From contig JBAQNC010000110.1 in NCBI GenBank assembly GCA_049303435.1, forward strand, positions 1-14,267: DNA of 14,267 nucleotides. Direction: 5' to 3'. The notes under the pieces are model-generated. The model did not search any database and had not been told where the DNA came from. It saw only the letters and a program-made list of their open reading frames with translations. The stretch comes from Parvibaculum sp049303435. Lineage in GTDB: Bacteria; Pseudomonadota; Alphaproteobacteria; Parvibaculales; Parvibaculaceae. Below are positions 1 to 6,257 of this stretch, one piece after another. The position numbers were made by a program, and so were the translations under genes. Each line of letters starts with the position of its first letter. Within the stretch, counting starts at the first letter, position 1.

Positions 1-193
1 TGCCAGCTGTGTACAGGGCGGGATGCTCGAGCAACCACACGAGTTCTTGCAGTTTTGCCTCACCAATCGAGTTGACGCGAGCCTCCATTCGAGCCAGCGC
101 GACCTCATAGGGCACCGGCTCGTCGGAGATATCCCACTCCACGGATGAGATTTCCTCAGTGGGGGACAGGGTGAGGGGAGACGCTTTAACCAT
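1..193 (-). CDS. lipB: Lipoyl(octanoyl) transferase LipB, N-terminal part (cut by window start)
   Basis: The minus strand reads an open frame from an ATG at 193-191 to the window edge, giving 64 residues and no stop. It contains WDISDEPVPYEVALARME near residues 20-37 and ends in EHPALYTAG (56-64), which is the characteristic N-terminal signature of LipB. LipB moves octanoyl groups from acyl carrier protein to lipoyl domains of 2-oxoacid dehydrogenases and the glycine cleavage H protein, in the cytoplasm. The catalytic Cys/Lys region lies outside the window. No strong Shine-Dalgarno sequence precedes this ATG, so the exact start is less sure than the identity. The gene is divergent from the fliN-like gene, with 45 bases between their start codons. 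Confidence 0.85.
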   Translation of the reverse strand, partial: MVKASPLTLSPTEEISSVEWDISDEPVPYEVALARMEARVNSIGEAKLQELVWLLEHPALYTAG

Positions 194-238
194 GAGGTAA
201 CTCTAGCATGCGAAATTGAACGAACGGTGTAATCGTCT

Positions 239-493
239 ATGCGTAATCTGGGGATCGAAGTGAACGCTGTCAGCAATGTTTTCGTGGAAATTTCAGTTGT
301 CCTCGGTCGTACCACGTTGCCGATCCATCAGCTGTTGAAGATGGGCCGCGGCGCCGTGATCGAACTCGGCGCCAATTCCGATGAAGACGTCTGGCTTCTC
401 GCAAATAATGTCCCCATCGCTCGGGGAAAGATTATCGTCAACGGCGAAAAGATCGCAATTTCAATAACCTCCACGATGCATAAGTCGGCTTGA
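239..493 (+). CDS. fliN: Small FliN-like flagellar motor switch / SpoA-domain protein
   Basis: This 84-residue protein is almost entirely one SpoA (FliMN C-terminal) domain. The stretch VEISVVLGRTTLPIHQLLKMGRGAVIELGANSDEDVWLLANNVPIARGKIIVNGEKIAISIT (about 16-77) matches the fold core, including the typical L-G-x-G-x-V-I-E-L and N-x-x-x-A-x-G motifs. In flagellated bacteria FliN forms part of the cytoplasmic C-ring that controls rotation direction. It is shorter than most FliN proteins because it lacks the usual N-terminal extension, and no other flagellar gene is in view. It could therefore be a true FliN encoded away from the main cluster or a FliN-like paralogue. The ATG at 239 has only a weak ribosome-binding site. 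No clear terminator follows. Confidence 0.8.
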   Translation: MRNLGIEVNAVSNVFVEISVVLGRTTLPIHQLLKMGRGAVIELGANSDEDVWLLANNVPIARGKIIVNGEKIAISITSTMHKSA

Positions 494-586
494 GCCGGGG
501 GCTTTTCCGGGGCTTCTTAATCTTCGTGTGCATATTTCACATAAATATTTTGCTATTAAATAATAATTACGTTCAGATATTGAATT

Positions 587-606
587 AATAGGCTGACTGG
601 CCTATT
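587..606. promoter_or_regulatory. Inverted repeat upstream of the sulfur assimilation operon
   Basis: AATAGGC (587-593) and GCCTATT (600-606) are exact reverse complements separated by 6 bases, in the AT-rich leader before the siroheme gene. A weak promoter can be read around it: TTGAAT at 580-585, 17 bases, then TATTTC at 603-608. In that case the repeat would lie between the -35 box and the -10 box and overlap the latter, a good place for a repressor. The repeat is seen directly; the operator role and the promoter are inference. Confidence 0.4.
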
Positions 607-623
607 TCTACGGAGAATAAGAA

Positions 624-638
624 ATTCCCGCCGGGAAT
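624..638. promoter_or_regulatory. 15-base perfect palindrome in the leader of the sulfur operon
   Basis: ATTCCCG, one central C, then CGGGAAT form a perfect palindrome ending 21 bases before the ATG at 660. It is a different sequence from the inverted repeat at 587-606. It could be a DNA-binding site or a small leader structure, but with a one-base centre it would form a poor RNA hairpin, so a protein-binding site is more likely. The function is inference. Confidence 0.35.
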
Positions 639-659
639 CCCCGTTTTGTCAGGTGTCCA

Positions 660-1169
660 ATGGTCCCGATTCTTCTCGATCTTGCCACGCTGAAGGTCGT
701 GTTGATCGGCGAAGGAGAGGCGTTTTCCAAGCGCCTGACGCTGCTTGGCGAGGGCGGTGACGTCGATGTCTACACCAATGGCAAGCGCCCGTCGCCAGAG
801 CGTCTCAAGGCCGCTCAGGTGGTCTTCGTAGCCGGTCTCGATGAGGAGGAAAGCATTGAAATTGCTGGTGTTGTCAGGGCTTCCGGCGGCCTTGTGAATG
901 TCGAGGACGTGAAACCGCTTTGCGATTTTCACGTACCCTCCCTGGTTCGTCGCGGCGATCTCGTGCTCACCGTTTCGACCGGGGGCAAGTCGCCAGGCCT
1001 TGCGCGACGTCTGCGCCGCTATCTGGAGATCTTGTTCGGACCGGAATGGGCCGGACGGTTGGATGAACTGGCTCAAAAGCGCGACGACTGGCGCGGTCAG
1101 GATCTGGGAATGGCCGAAATCGGTCGCCGCTCGGATGAATATGTCGAGGAAAAGGGTTGGCTTTCATGA
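660..1169 (+). CDS. cysG: Precorrin-2 dehydrogenase / sirohydrochlorin ferrochelatase domain (siroheme synthase N-terminal type)
   Basis: This 169-residue protein corresponds to the N-terminal half of CysG (also SirC/Met8), which oxidises precorrin-2 with NAD and can insert iron to make siroheme, the cofactor of sulfite and nitrite reductases. Visible marks are the N-terminal Rossmann strand KVVLIGEGEAFSKRL (12-26), the NVEDVKPLCDFHVPSLVRRGDLVL region (80-103), and VSTGGKSPGLARRLR (105-119). Asp83 aligns with the catalytic Asp104 of Salmonella CysG, and Thr107 takes the place of Ser128. The glycine loop (GEGEAF) departs from the usual GGGxVA form. The SUMT methyltransferase half is absent, so precorrin-2 must be made by a separate enzyme. 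AGGTG at 651-655 serves as a close ribosome-binding site. The stop overlaps the cysH start (ATGA), which indicates co-translation. Confidence 0.85.
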   Translation: MVPILLDLATLKVVLIGEGEAFSKRLTLLGEGGDVDVYTNGKRPSPERLKAAQVVFVAGLDEEESIEIAGVVRASGGLVNVEDVKPLCDFHVPSLVRRGDLVLTVSTGGKSPGLARRLRRYLEILFGPEWAGRLDELAQKRDDWRGQDLGMAEIGRRSDEYVEEKGWLS

Positions 1170-1975
1170 CCGTCTTGAATCTCAAGGCCCACGATGGGCG
1201 CGCGGCGGTGATGGATTCGGCGACCATCATGTCCCCCCGCCTCGAATCACTGCGCGGCGCCTATGGCGATCTCAGCGGCGGTGATCTGCTTGAAGCCCTG
1301 ATCAAGCGCGAGTTTCCGGGCAAAATCGCCGTTGTCTCGTCGTTTGGCGCGGAGTCCGCAGTCCTGTTGCACATGGTCGCCGAGGTCGATCCGACGACGC
1401 CGGTTATTTTCCTCAATACCGGCAAGCTCTTCGGCGAAACCCTACGCTATCGCGATCGTTTGCAGGAGCGCCTTGGCCTCACCGATCTACGCGCCGCCGC
1501 GCCGCATCCCGACGATCTGGCTGCCCGCGACCCCAATGGCGGCTTGTGGAGCAGCGATCCCGACGCCTGCTGCTTCGTGCGCAAGGTGCTGCCGCTGGAA
1601 CGGGCTTTGGCGGGTTTTTCGGCTTCGATTACGGGCAGAAAACGCTTTCAAACCAATGCGCGCGCGGCCATGCACCCGATCGAGGAAGAGATCGTGCGGG
1701 GGCTGGGAACGCCCGTGTCCGGCGTGCCTCGCGGCACCCGTTTCAAGGTCAATCCGCTGGCGCATTGGGGCCAGGAAGAGCTTGAAGCCTATACCGAAAA
1801 TCATCGTTTGCCGCGCCACCCTCTGGTCAAGGACGGCTACCTCTCGATCGGCTGCATGCCTTGCACGGAGCGGGTTCCCGAGGGTGGCAGCTACCGCGAT
1901 GGCCGCTGGGTCGGGCGCGAAAAGGATGAGTGCGGCATTCATTTGCCGGTCAACACCGACGGCGACGGCATCTAA
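1166..1975 (+). CDS. cysH: Assimilatory adenylyl-sulfate (APS) reductase, iron-sulfur type
   Basis: This 269-residue cytoplasmic enzyme reduces activated sulfate to sulfite using thioredoxin or glutathione. The nucleotide-binding loop is SSFGAES (58-64), followed by IFLNTGKLFGET (81-92) and TGRKRFQT (156-163). Two cysteine pairs, Cys135-Cys136 and Cys230-x2-Cys233, are the ligand set for a [4Fe-4S] cluster and mark the protein as an APS reductase rather than a cluster-free PAPS reductase. The nucleophilic cysteine is Cys256 in DECGIH. I chose the ATG at 1166 because it forms an ATGA overlap with the upstream stop and follows GGAAAAGGG at a suitable distance; a TTG three codons earlier is less likely. 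The sulfite reductase gene (cysI), a frequent neighbour, is not in the window. Confidence 0.93.
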   Translation: MTVLNLKAHDGRAAVMDSATIMSPRLESLRGAYGDLSGGDLLEALIKREFPGKIAVVSSFGAESAVLLHMVAEVDPTTPVIFLNTGKLFGETLRYRDRLQERLGLTDLRAAAPHPDDLAARDPNGGLWSSDPDACCFVRKVLPLERALAGFSASITGRKRFQTNARAAMHPIEEEIVRGLGTPVSGVPRGTRFKVNPLAHWGQEELEAYTENHRLPRHPLVKDGYLSIGCMPCTERVPEGGSYRDGRWVGREKDECGIHLPVNTDGDGI

Positions 1976-1999
1976 AGGGCGGTCGGGTAAAATTGCCGC

Positions 2000-2028
2000 T
2001 TGATGTGGGCCTGAGGGTTTGATACATC
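2000..2028 (+). promoter_or_regulatory. Possible promoter for tRNA-Leu
   Basis: TTGATG (2000-2005), 17 bases, TACATC (2023-2028) lies just ahead of the tRNA gene and would start transcription about 15 bases upstream of the mature 5' end. The -10 box is a weak match, so this is a suggestion only. Confidence 0.25.
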
Positions 2029-2048
2029 GGCGCGTCTTAAGGGCATGC

Positions 2049-2133
2049 GCGGTCGTGGCGGAATTGGTAGACGCGCAGCGTTGAGGTCGCTGTGGGGCAA
2101 CCCGTGGAAGTTCGAGTCTTCTCGACCGCACCA
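2049..2133 (+). tRNA. tRNA-Leu, anticodon GAG
   Basis: The sequence folds as a class II tRNA. The acceptor stem is GCGGTCG (2049-2055) with CGACCGC (2123-2129), followed by an encoded ACCA. The anticodon stem CAGCG/CGCTG encloses the loop TTGAGGT, giving anticodon GAG at 2083-2085. A long variable arm (around GTGGGGCAACCCG) and the T-loop TTCGAGT follow. The 85-base length with the long variable arm fits leucine. It reads CUC and CUU codons. A rho-independent terminator follows directly. Confidence 0.96.
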
Positions 2134-2153
2134 TGCACTTGAAACGAATATGG

Positions 2154-2200
2154 AAAGCCGGTTCTCCGTCTTGCTTAACAGCAGCGGAAACCGGCTTTTT
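2154..2200 (+). terminator. Rho-independent terminator after tRNA-Leu
   Basis: AAAGCCGGTT (2154-2163) pairs exactly with AACCGGCTTT (2189-2198), and the stem runs into a T tract at 2196-2200. Inside the loop, TCCG (2165-2168) and CGGA (2185-2188) can extend the stem. It probably ends the tRNA transcript and separates it from the kelch gene. Confidence 0.85.
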
Positions 2201-2336
2201 CATTTTGTCGACCTCTTTTCAATTTGAATGGCCGACCCTGACGCTAGCCGTGGCTCTCTAAATCAAGCAAACTCGCAGACCATTGCCCTTGTCGGCATGT
2301 CTGGTCCGGGCTGCGTAGCGGAGTTTGAAGTTGAAT

Positions 2337-3305
2337 ATGCGATACATGAGCCGGTTCTTTTGTCCCTCCTTCATTCTTTTGGCCCTGGTGCTGATCTTGC
2401 CTGGCGCGGCGCAGGCCGGAAGCTGGCGTGAGGGCGCGCCGATGACCACCGCGCGCGCCAATGCCGGTGGTGTGCTTGTCGGCAGCGATCTCTATGTCAT
2501 CGGCGGCAGCAGCACCTCCGGGCCGCGTTCATTGACCGAGGTCTATGACACGCTGGGCAATATCTGGCGTGCCGCGGCAGCGCTGCCCGTTGGGCTCGAG
2601 CAATTCGGGATCGCGACCGACGGCGAAAGGATATTCGTGGCCGGCGGTTTTGAAACGTCCGGGCCTGAAGGGTCGGCAGATTCCCAGAGCAATGCCTTGT
2701 GGATATTTGATCTGAAGAGCGGGGCCTGGACGTCGGGCCCGTCCATGCCATCTTCTCGTATCGGGCTTTCGCTCGCCTTTGCCGAGGGCAAGGTCTACGC
2801 CATCGGCGGGCGCGGAGCCAATGCCGCCCAGATTTATGTCTATGACGTCGCGAAGAAGTCCTGGAGCATCGCGAAGTTTTCCGACCCGGTCCCTCGCTAT
2901 AGCGGTGCTTCCGTCGTGGTCGGCGATCTGATCTATCTGATCGGCGGCAATGACGGGCGTGGCGCCAGTTCGCGTGTGGATATTCTGGATTTGTCGCTCG
3001 GCGCGTTCCGCAGTGGCCCGGCCTTGCCTGCGCCTCGCGAAGGGCATGTCGCGGCTCTGGTCGATGGCCGGATTCATGTCAGCGGCGGTCAGAGCATTTC
3101 GCCGCCCAAATCCTATCCCGATCATTTTGCCCTCGATCTGAAGTCGAATAGTTGGCAAAAGGAAGCGCCGCTTCCCACCGCCCGTCATGGGTCGGTCGCA
3201 GCAGGCTCCAACGGCAAGTTCATTGTCGTCGGCGGCGCGCCCGGCGCGGGTGTCTATACAGTCTTCACGTCGTCGGACGTCGTGGATATCTATTCGAACA
3301 ATTAA
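2337..3305 (+). CDS. Exported kelch-repeat beta-propeller protein
   Basis: The 322-residue product begins with a Sec signal peptide: charged start MRYMSR, hydrophobic stretch FILLALVLILPG, then AQA|GSW with likely cleavage after residue 27. Six kelch units follow, each with a Gly-Gly pair after a hydrophobic strand: VIGGSS, VAGGFE, AIGGRG, LIGGND, VSGGQS and VVGGAP. Conserved Tyr/Trp spacing (YDTLGNIW, FDLKSGAW, YDVAKKSW, LDLKSNSW) is also visible. Six blades indicate a beta-propeller, probably periplasmic, resembling bacterial kelch proteins such as the sialic acid mutarotase NanM in architecture, but the ligand cannot be told from sequence. Starts at TTG 2325 or ATG 2346 are possible. The gene ends 20 bases before liuA, so the two may share a transcript although no functional link is obvious. 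Confidence 0.85.
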   Translation: MRYMSRFFCPSFILLALVLILPGAAQAGSWREGAPMTTARANAGGVLVGSDLYVIGGSSTSGPRSLTEVYDTLGNIWRAAAALPVGLEQFGIATDGERIFVAGGFETSGPEGSADSQSNALWIFDLKSGAWTSGPSMPSSRIGLSLAFAEGKVYAIGGRGANAAQIYVYDVAKKSWSIAKFSDPVPRYSGASVVVGDLIYLIGGNDGRGASSRVDILDLSLGAFRSGPALPAPREGHVAALVDGRIHVSGGQSISPPKSYPDHFALDLKSNSWQKEAPLPTARHGSVAAGSNGKFIVVGGAPGAGVYTVFTSSDVVDIYSNN

Positions 3306-3325
3306 GAAGAAAAAGGCCTAAGGGG

Positions 3326-4489
3326 ATGAGTTTCCAATCGCTTGATTTTGATCTTGGCGAAACCGCGGACATGATCCGTGACACGGTGAAGGCGTTTACC
3401 GCCGACAAGATTGCGCCGCGTGCGGCAGAAATCGATTCAACCAATCAGTTTCCGCGCGATCTCTGGCCTCAGCTTGGCGAACTCGGTTTGCTTGGCATGA
3501 CTGTCGAGGAAGAATATGGCGGCTCGGGCCTAGGCTATCTAGAGCATGTCGTGGCTATGGAGGAGATCAGCCGTGGTTCCGCAAGCGTTGGTCTCTCCTA
3601 CGGCGCGCATTCCAACCTCTGCGTCAACCAGTTGCGCCGCTGGGGCAATGAAGCGCAGAAGAACAAATATCTGCCCAAGCTGATTTCCGGCGAACATGTC
3701 GGCGCGCTGGCCATGTCGGAACCCGGCGCAGGGTCGGACGTCGTCTCCATGCGTCTCAAGGCCGAGAAGAAGGGTGATCGTTACGTTCTCAACGGCAACA
3801 AGATGTGGATCACCAATGGTCCCGATGCCGATACGTTGATCGTCTATGCCAAGACCGAGCCCGATGCCGGTCCCAAGGGCATCACGCCTTTCCTGATCGA
3901 AAAGGGGATGACGGGTTTCAGCCCCGCCCAGAAGCTCGACAAGCTCGGCATGCGTGGCTCGAACACCGCCGAACTTGTGTTTGTGGATTGCGAAGTGCCC
4001 GAGGAAAATGTGCTCGGCAAGGTCAACGAAGGCGTGCGCGTTCTCATGTCGGGCCTCGACTATGAGCGCGCCGTGCTTTCCGGCGGTCCCCTTGGCATCA
4101 TGCTCGCCTGCATGGATGTGGTGTTGCCTTACGTTCATGAGCGCAAGCAGTTCGGCGAACCCATCGGCACGTTCCAGCTCATGCAGGGCAAGCTTGCCGA
4201 CATGTATTCGACGATGAATGCCTGCCGCGCCTATGTCTATGCTGTGGCCAAGGCCTGCGACCGGGGGCAGACGACGCGCAAGGACGCCGCAGGCGCAATC
4301 CTCTATTCGGCGGAGAAGGCGACGTGGATGGCGCTTGAAGCGATCCAGACGCTCGGCGGCAATGGCTATATCAACGACTACGCCACGGGCCGTCTGTTGC
4401 GCGACGCCAAGCTCTATGAGATCGGGGCGGGGACAAGCGAAATCCGCCGCATGCTGATCGGTCGCGAGTTGTTCAACGAAACGAAATAG
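3326..4489 (+). CDS. liuA: Isovaleryl-CoA dehydrogenase
   Basis: This 387-residue FAD enzyme oxidises isovaleryl-CoA to 3-methylcrotonyl-CoA, the third step of leucine breakdown, passing electrons to electron-transfer flavoprotein. The N-terminus FDLGETADMIRDTVKAF is typical of the family. Acyl-CoA dehydrogenase signatures are ALAMSEPGAGSDVVS (127-141), KMWITNGPDAD (159-169) and the C-terminal QTLGGNGYINDYATGRLLRDAKLYEIGAGTSEIRR (341-375). The deciding feature is the catalytic base: Glu247 in GLDYERAVLSGG, where isovaleryl-CoA dehydrogenases carry it, whereas the position used by straight-chain enzymes is Gly in EIGAGTSE. ATG 3326 is preferred because it gives the normal protein length; the reading frame stays open upstream into the kelch gene. 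AAAAAGG and AAGGGG precede it. The thioesterase gene starts 12 bases after its stop. Confidence 0.94.
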   Translation: MSFQSLDFDLGETADMIRDTVKAFTADKIAPRAAEIDSTNQFPRDLWPQLGELGLLGMTVEEEYGGSGLGYLEHVVAMEEISRGSASVGLSYGAHSNLCVNQLRRWGNEAQKNKYLPKLISGEHVGALAMSEPGAGSDVVSMRLKAEKKGDRYVLNGNKMWITNGPDADTLIVYAKTEPDAGPKGITPFLIEKGMTGFSPAQKLDKLGMRGSNTAELVFVDCEVPEENVLGKVNEGVRVLMSGLDYERAVLSGGPLGIMLACMDVVLPYVHERKQFGEPIGTFQLMQGKLADMYSTMNACRAYVYAVAKACDRGQTTRKDAAGAILYSAEKATWMALEAIQTLGGNGYINDYATGRLLRDAKLYEIGAGTSEIRRMLIGRELFNETK

Positions 4490-4501
4490 CGAGCCTTGCA
4501 T

Positions 4502-5290
4502 ATGACTGTTGATGCTGTCTTCGAAGTGAAGGACGGCGTGGCGACGGCGACGCTTCATGCCGCCGGTCCCTGGGACCCGTCGATGCAGCATGGCGGCGCG
4601 CCGTCCGCGCTCATCGCCTGGGTTGTCGAGGCTATCCCCACTGCTGCGCCGATGCAGGTCGCGCGGATGACGATCGATCTTCTACGGCCCGTGCCGGTCG
4701 GTCCCTTGGCGATCCGGCATGAGGTCGTGCGCGAGGGGCGCAAGATTCAGCTTTGCTCCGTCAGTCTGTTTTCGGGCGACAAGGAAGTGACGCGCGCCAG
4801 CGTGTTGAAAATCCGCACCGGGGATTATCCCGAGCTTGAAGGCAAGGCCGAAACGCATGTGCCGTTTCCGGGTGTTGCGGAGTCAAAGCCTATCGCCGAC
4901 ACGGTTCGGCGCAGCAGCGGTTTCATCTCCGGGCTTGAGGTGCGCAATTCCAAAGGCGGCTTCGATCTGCAAGGTGTGCGTGGGGCGGGCGCCGTCTGGT
5001 TTCGTTCCGTGCGCCCGATCGTGGCGGGCGAGAGTAACTCACCCTTGATGCGCGCCGCCATGACGGCGGATTTTTCCAATGGCGTGTCGGCGATGGTGGG
5101 TGAAGGCTGGACTTTCCTCAACGGGGATTTGTCCGTCAATCTCGTTCGTATGCCTGTCGGTGAATGGATATTGCTCGATGCCGAAACATGGCTCGATCCT
5201 GCGGGCACCGGCATGGCGGCAGGCCGCCTTGCCGATGAGCGCGGATATTTCGGGCGATGCGCGCAAAGCCTCGTCGTCGAGAAGCGCTAG
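4502..5290 (+). CDS. TesB-like double-hotdog acyl-CoA thioesterase family protein
   Basis: This 262-residue cytoplasmic protein has the layout of the TesB/thioesterase-like superfamily, two tandem hotdog folds. The first carries WDPSMQHGGAPSALIAW (24-40) with the family HGG motif. The second carries MTADFSNG (187-194) and ends YFGRCAQSLVVEK. Asp190 and Gln255 are candidates for the Asp and Gln of the TesB active site. It should hydrolyse an acyl-CoA to acid and free CoA. Its place 12 bases behind isovaleryl-CoA dehydrogenase suggests it works on short branched or related CoA esters, perhaps to free CoA when they build up; that is inference. The ATG at 4502 is chosen over an in-frame TTG two codons earlier. 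It ends two bases from the convergent PAP2 gene. Confidence 0.75.
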   Translation: MTVDAVFEVKDGVATATLHAAGPWDPSMQHGGAPSALIAWVVEAIPTAAPMQVARMTIDLLRPVPVGPLAIRHEVVREGRKIQLCSVSLFSGDKEVTRASVLKIRTGDYPELEGKAETHVPFPGVAESKPIADTVRRSSGFISGLEVRNSKGGFDLQGVRGAGAVWFRSVRPIVAGESNSPLMRAAMTADFSNGVSAMVGEGWTFLNGDLSVNLVRMPVGEWILLDAETWLDPAGTGMAAGRLADERGYFGRCAQSLVVEKR

Positions 5291-5292
5291 AC

Positions 5293-6168
5293 CTATTTGA
5301 CGATTTTCAGCAAGCGAAAGCCGAGCGGCGCAAGTCCTGTCATGTAGAATCCGAGCATGGCGGATATCGCGTATTGGACAGGCGCGCCTGAGAGATGCAG
5401 TGCAACGGCGCCCTTCGTCAGCGCGGCCCTGAATGCAAAGAGAACGACGATGCCGCCGACACCCATAGCAACGCGGACAAGCCAGTGCGGTAGCTGAGGC
5501 GCGTCTGGTGCAAGTCTGTGGTCCATATCCGCACCCGCGACCCAACCGAACAGCAGGGCGAGCAGCCCGACGATGGGGCCGGGATTCTCGCTATTGGGCC
5601 AGACGTAAAAGAGCCCTGCGCCTGTTGCAACGATGACGGCGAGATAGACGACACCCGGCAGATTGCGGATGGCGGTGAGCGATGGCGATTGCAGCCAGAT
5701 GAAAAAGATCATGCCGACGACACCCAGCGCGAGGCCGGTCAGCACGTCGTCGAGGTCGTGTACGCCAAGGTAGATGCGGCTCATGCAGACGCCCGCCACG
5801 ATGATGATGGCCGCCCCCCAGGCCCAGGGACGTTTGATTTCATAGGCGATCCACATCCACATGGCGAAGGCGACCTCGGCATGGCCGCTGGGACGGCCAT
5901 AGGAATCGGCGGCGCGGGGATCGATTGAATATCTGATGTCGGGGCGCGGGTCTTGCCAGAAGTCTTTCAGCCAGCCGTTGAGAACGGCTGCGATGGCGAT
6001 GAGGACGACGAGTCGCGAGGCCTTGGCGCGATCCCAGAGCCAATAGGTGAGCGGCAGGGCGATCAGAAAGAAGGTGCTGTAGCCGAGCCATGTGAAGGCA
6101 TTGGCCACAATGGTCGCGCTGTCGCTGCGTAAAGGCAGCACCCAGTCCATGTCATGCAGAAAATTCAC
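5293..6168 (-). CDS. PAP2-family integral membrane phosphatase
   Basis: The complete type 2 phosphatidic acid phosphatase signature is visible: K68-x6-R75-P76 (KDFWQDPRP), PSGH at 93-96, and S130-R131-x5-H137-x3-D141 (SRIYLGVHDLDD). His96 would be the proton donor and His137 the nucleophile. Several hydrophobic segments are membrane helices, the first at about 20-45. The protein is 291 residues, longer than a minimal PAP2 domain, because the C-terminal half adds further membrane helices (about 150-290) beyond the catalytic core. Members dephosphorylate lipid phosphates such as phosphatidate, undecaprenyl pyrophosphate or sphingoid phosphates; the substrate here is unknown. I chose the GTG at 6168-6166, six bases after GGAG; an upstream in-frame TTG at 6183 lacks such a site. 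It is convergent with the thioesterase gene and divergent from the thiolase gene. Confidence 0.88.
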   Translation of the reverse strand: MNFLHDMDWVLPLRSDSATIVANAFTWLGYSTFFLIALPLTYWLWDRAKASRLVVLIAIAAVLNGWLKDFWQDPRPDIRYSIDPRAADSYGRPSGHAEVAFAMWMWIAYEIKRPWAWGAAIIIVAGVCMSRIYLGVHDLDDVLTGLALGVVGMIFFIWLQSPSLTAIRNLPGVVYLAVIVATGAGLFYVWPNSENPGPIVGLLALLFGWVAGADMDHRLAPDAPQLPHWLVRVAMGVGGIVVLFAFRAALTKGAVALHLSGAPVQYAISAMLGFYMTGLAPLGFRLLKIVK

Positions 6169-6222
6169 GTTCGTCTCCCCCAAGATGCGTTTTTTGGGCT
6201 AGTTTCTTCCCCGACCAGCCTG

Positions 6223-6228
6223 ATTATA
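6223..6228 (-). promoter_or_regulatory. Possible -10 box for the PAP2 gene
   Basis: The minus strand reads a perfect TATAAT here, about 55 bases upstream of the chosen GTG start. No recognisable -35 box lies at the usual distance, so this is a weak promoter call made only on the -10 element. Confidence 0.25.
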
Positions 6229-6257
6229 TGCGCTCCACATTAGCCCGAGGATTTCCC

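Noticed and set aside
220..236. A second TetR-operator-like motif (ACGAACG...TCGT) before fliN
   Set aside because: The outer bases resemble the liuB site, but the spacing is 17 instead of 16 bases, so the halves are out of register, and it lies beside unrelated genes. It is probably chance.
484..520. Possible terminator after fliN (AGCCGGGGGCTTTTCCGGGGCT)
   Set aside because: The outer AGCC/GGCT can pair but the inner G-runs face each other rather than C-runs, so no stable stem forms and there is no proper T tract.
2049..2133. tRNA-Leu as an integration site for a mobile element
   Set aside because: There is no integrase, no repeated tRNA 3' end downstream and no change in gene character; the following genes are metabolic.
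2228..2431. 67-residue frame starting MADPDASRG before the kelch gene
   Set aside because: It overlaps the signal-peptide region of the kelch gene in another frame, has no domain and no good ribosome-binding site.
3539..4591. Minus-strand frame of 350 codons opposite liuA
   Set aside because: It is antisense to a clearly recognisable acyl-CoA dehydrogenase and has biased His/Arg/Gly composition with no motif.
6196..6246. GGGCTA and TAGCCC inverted pair before the thiolase gene
   Set aside because: Six-base arms 39 bases apart are expected by chance; no promoter boxes line up with them.
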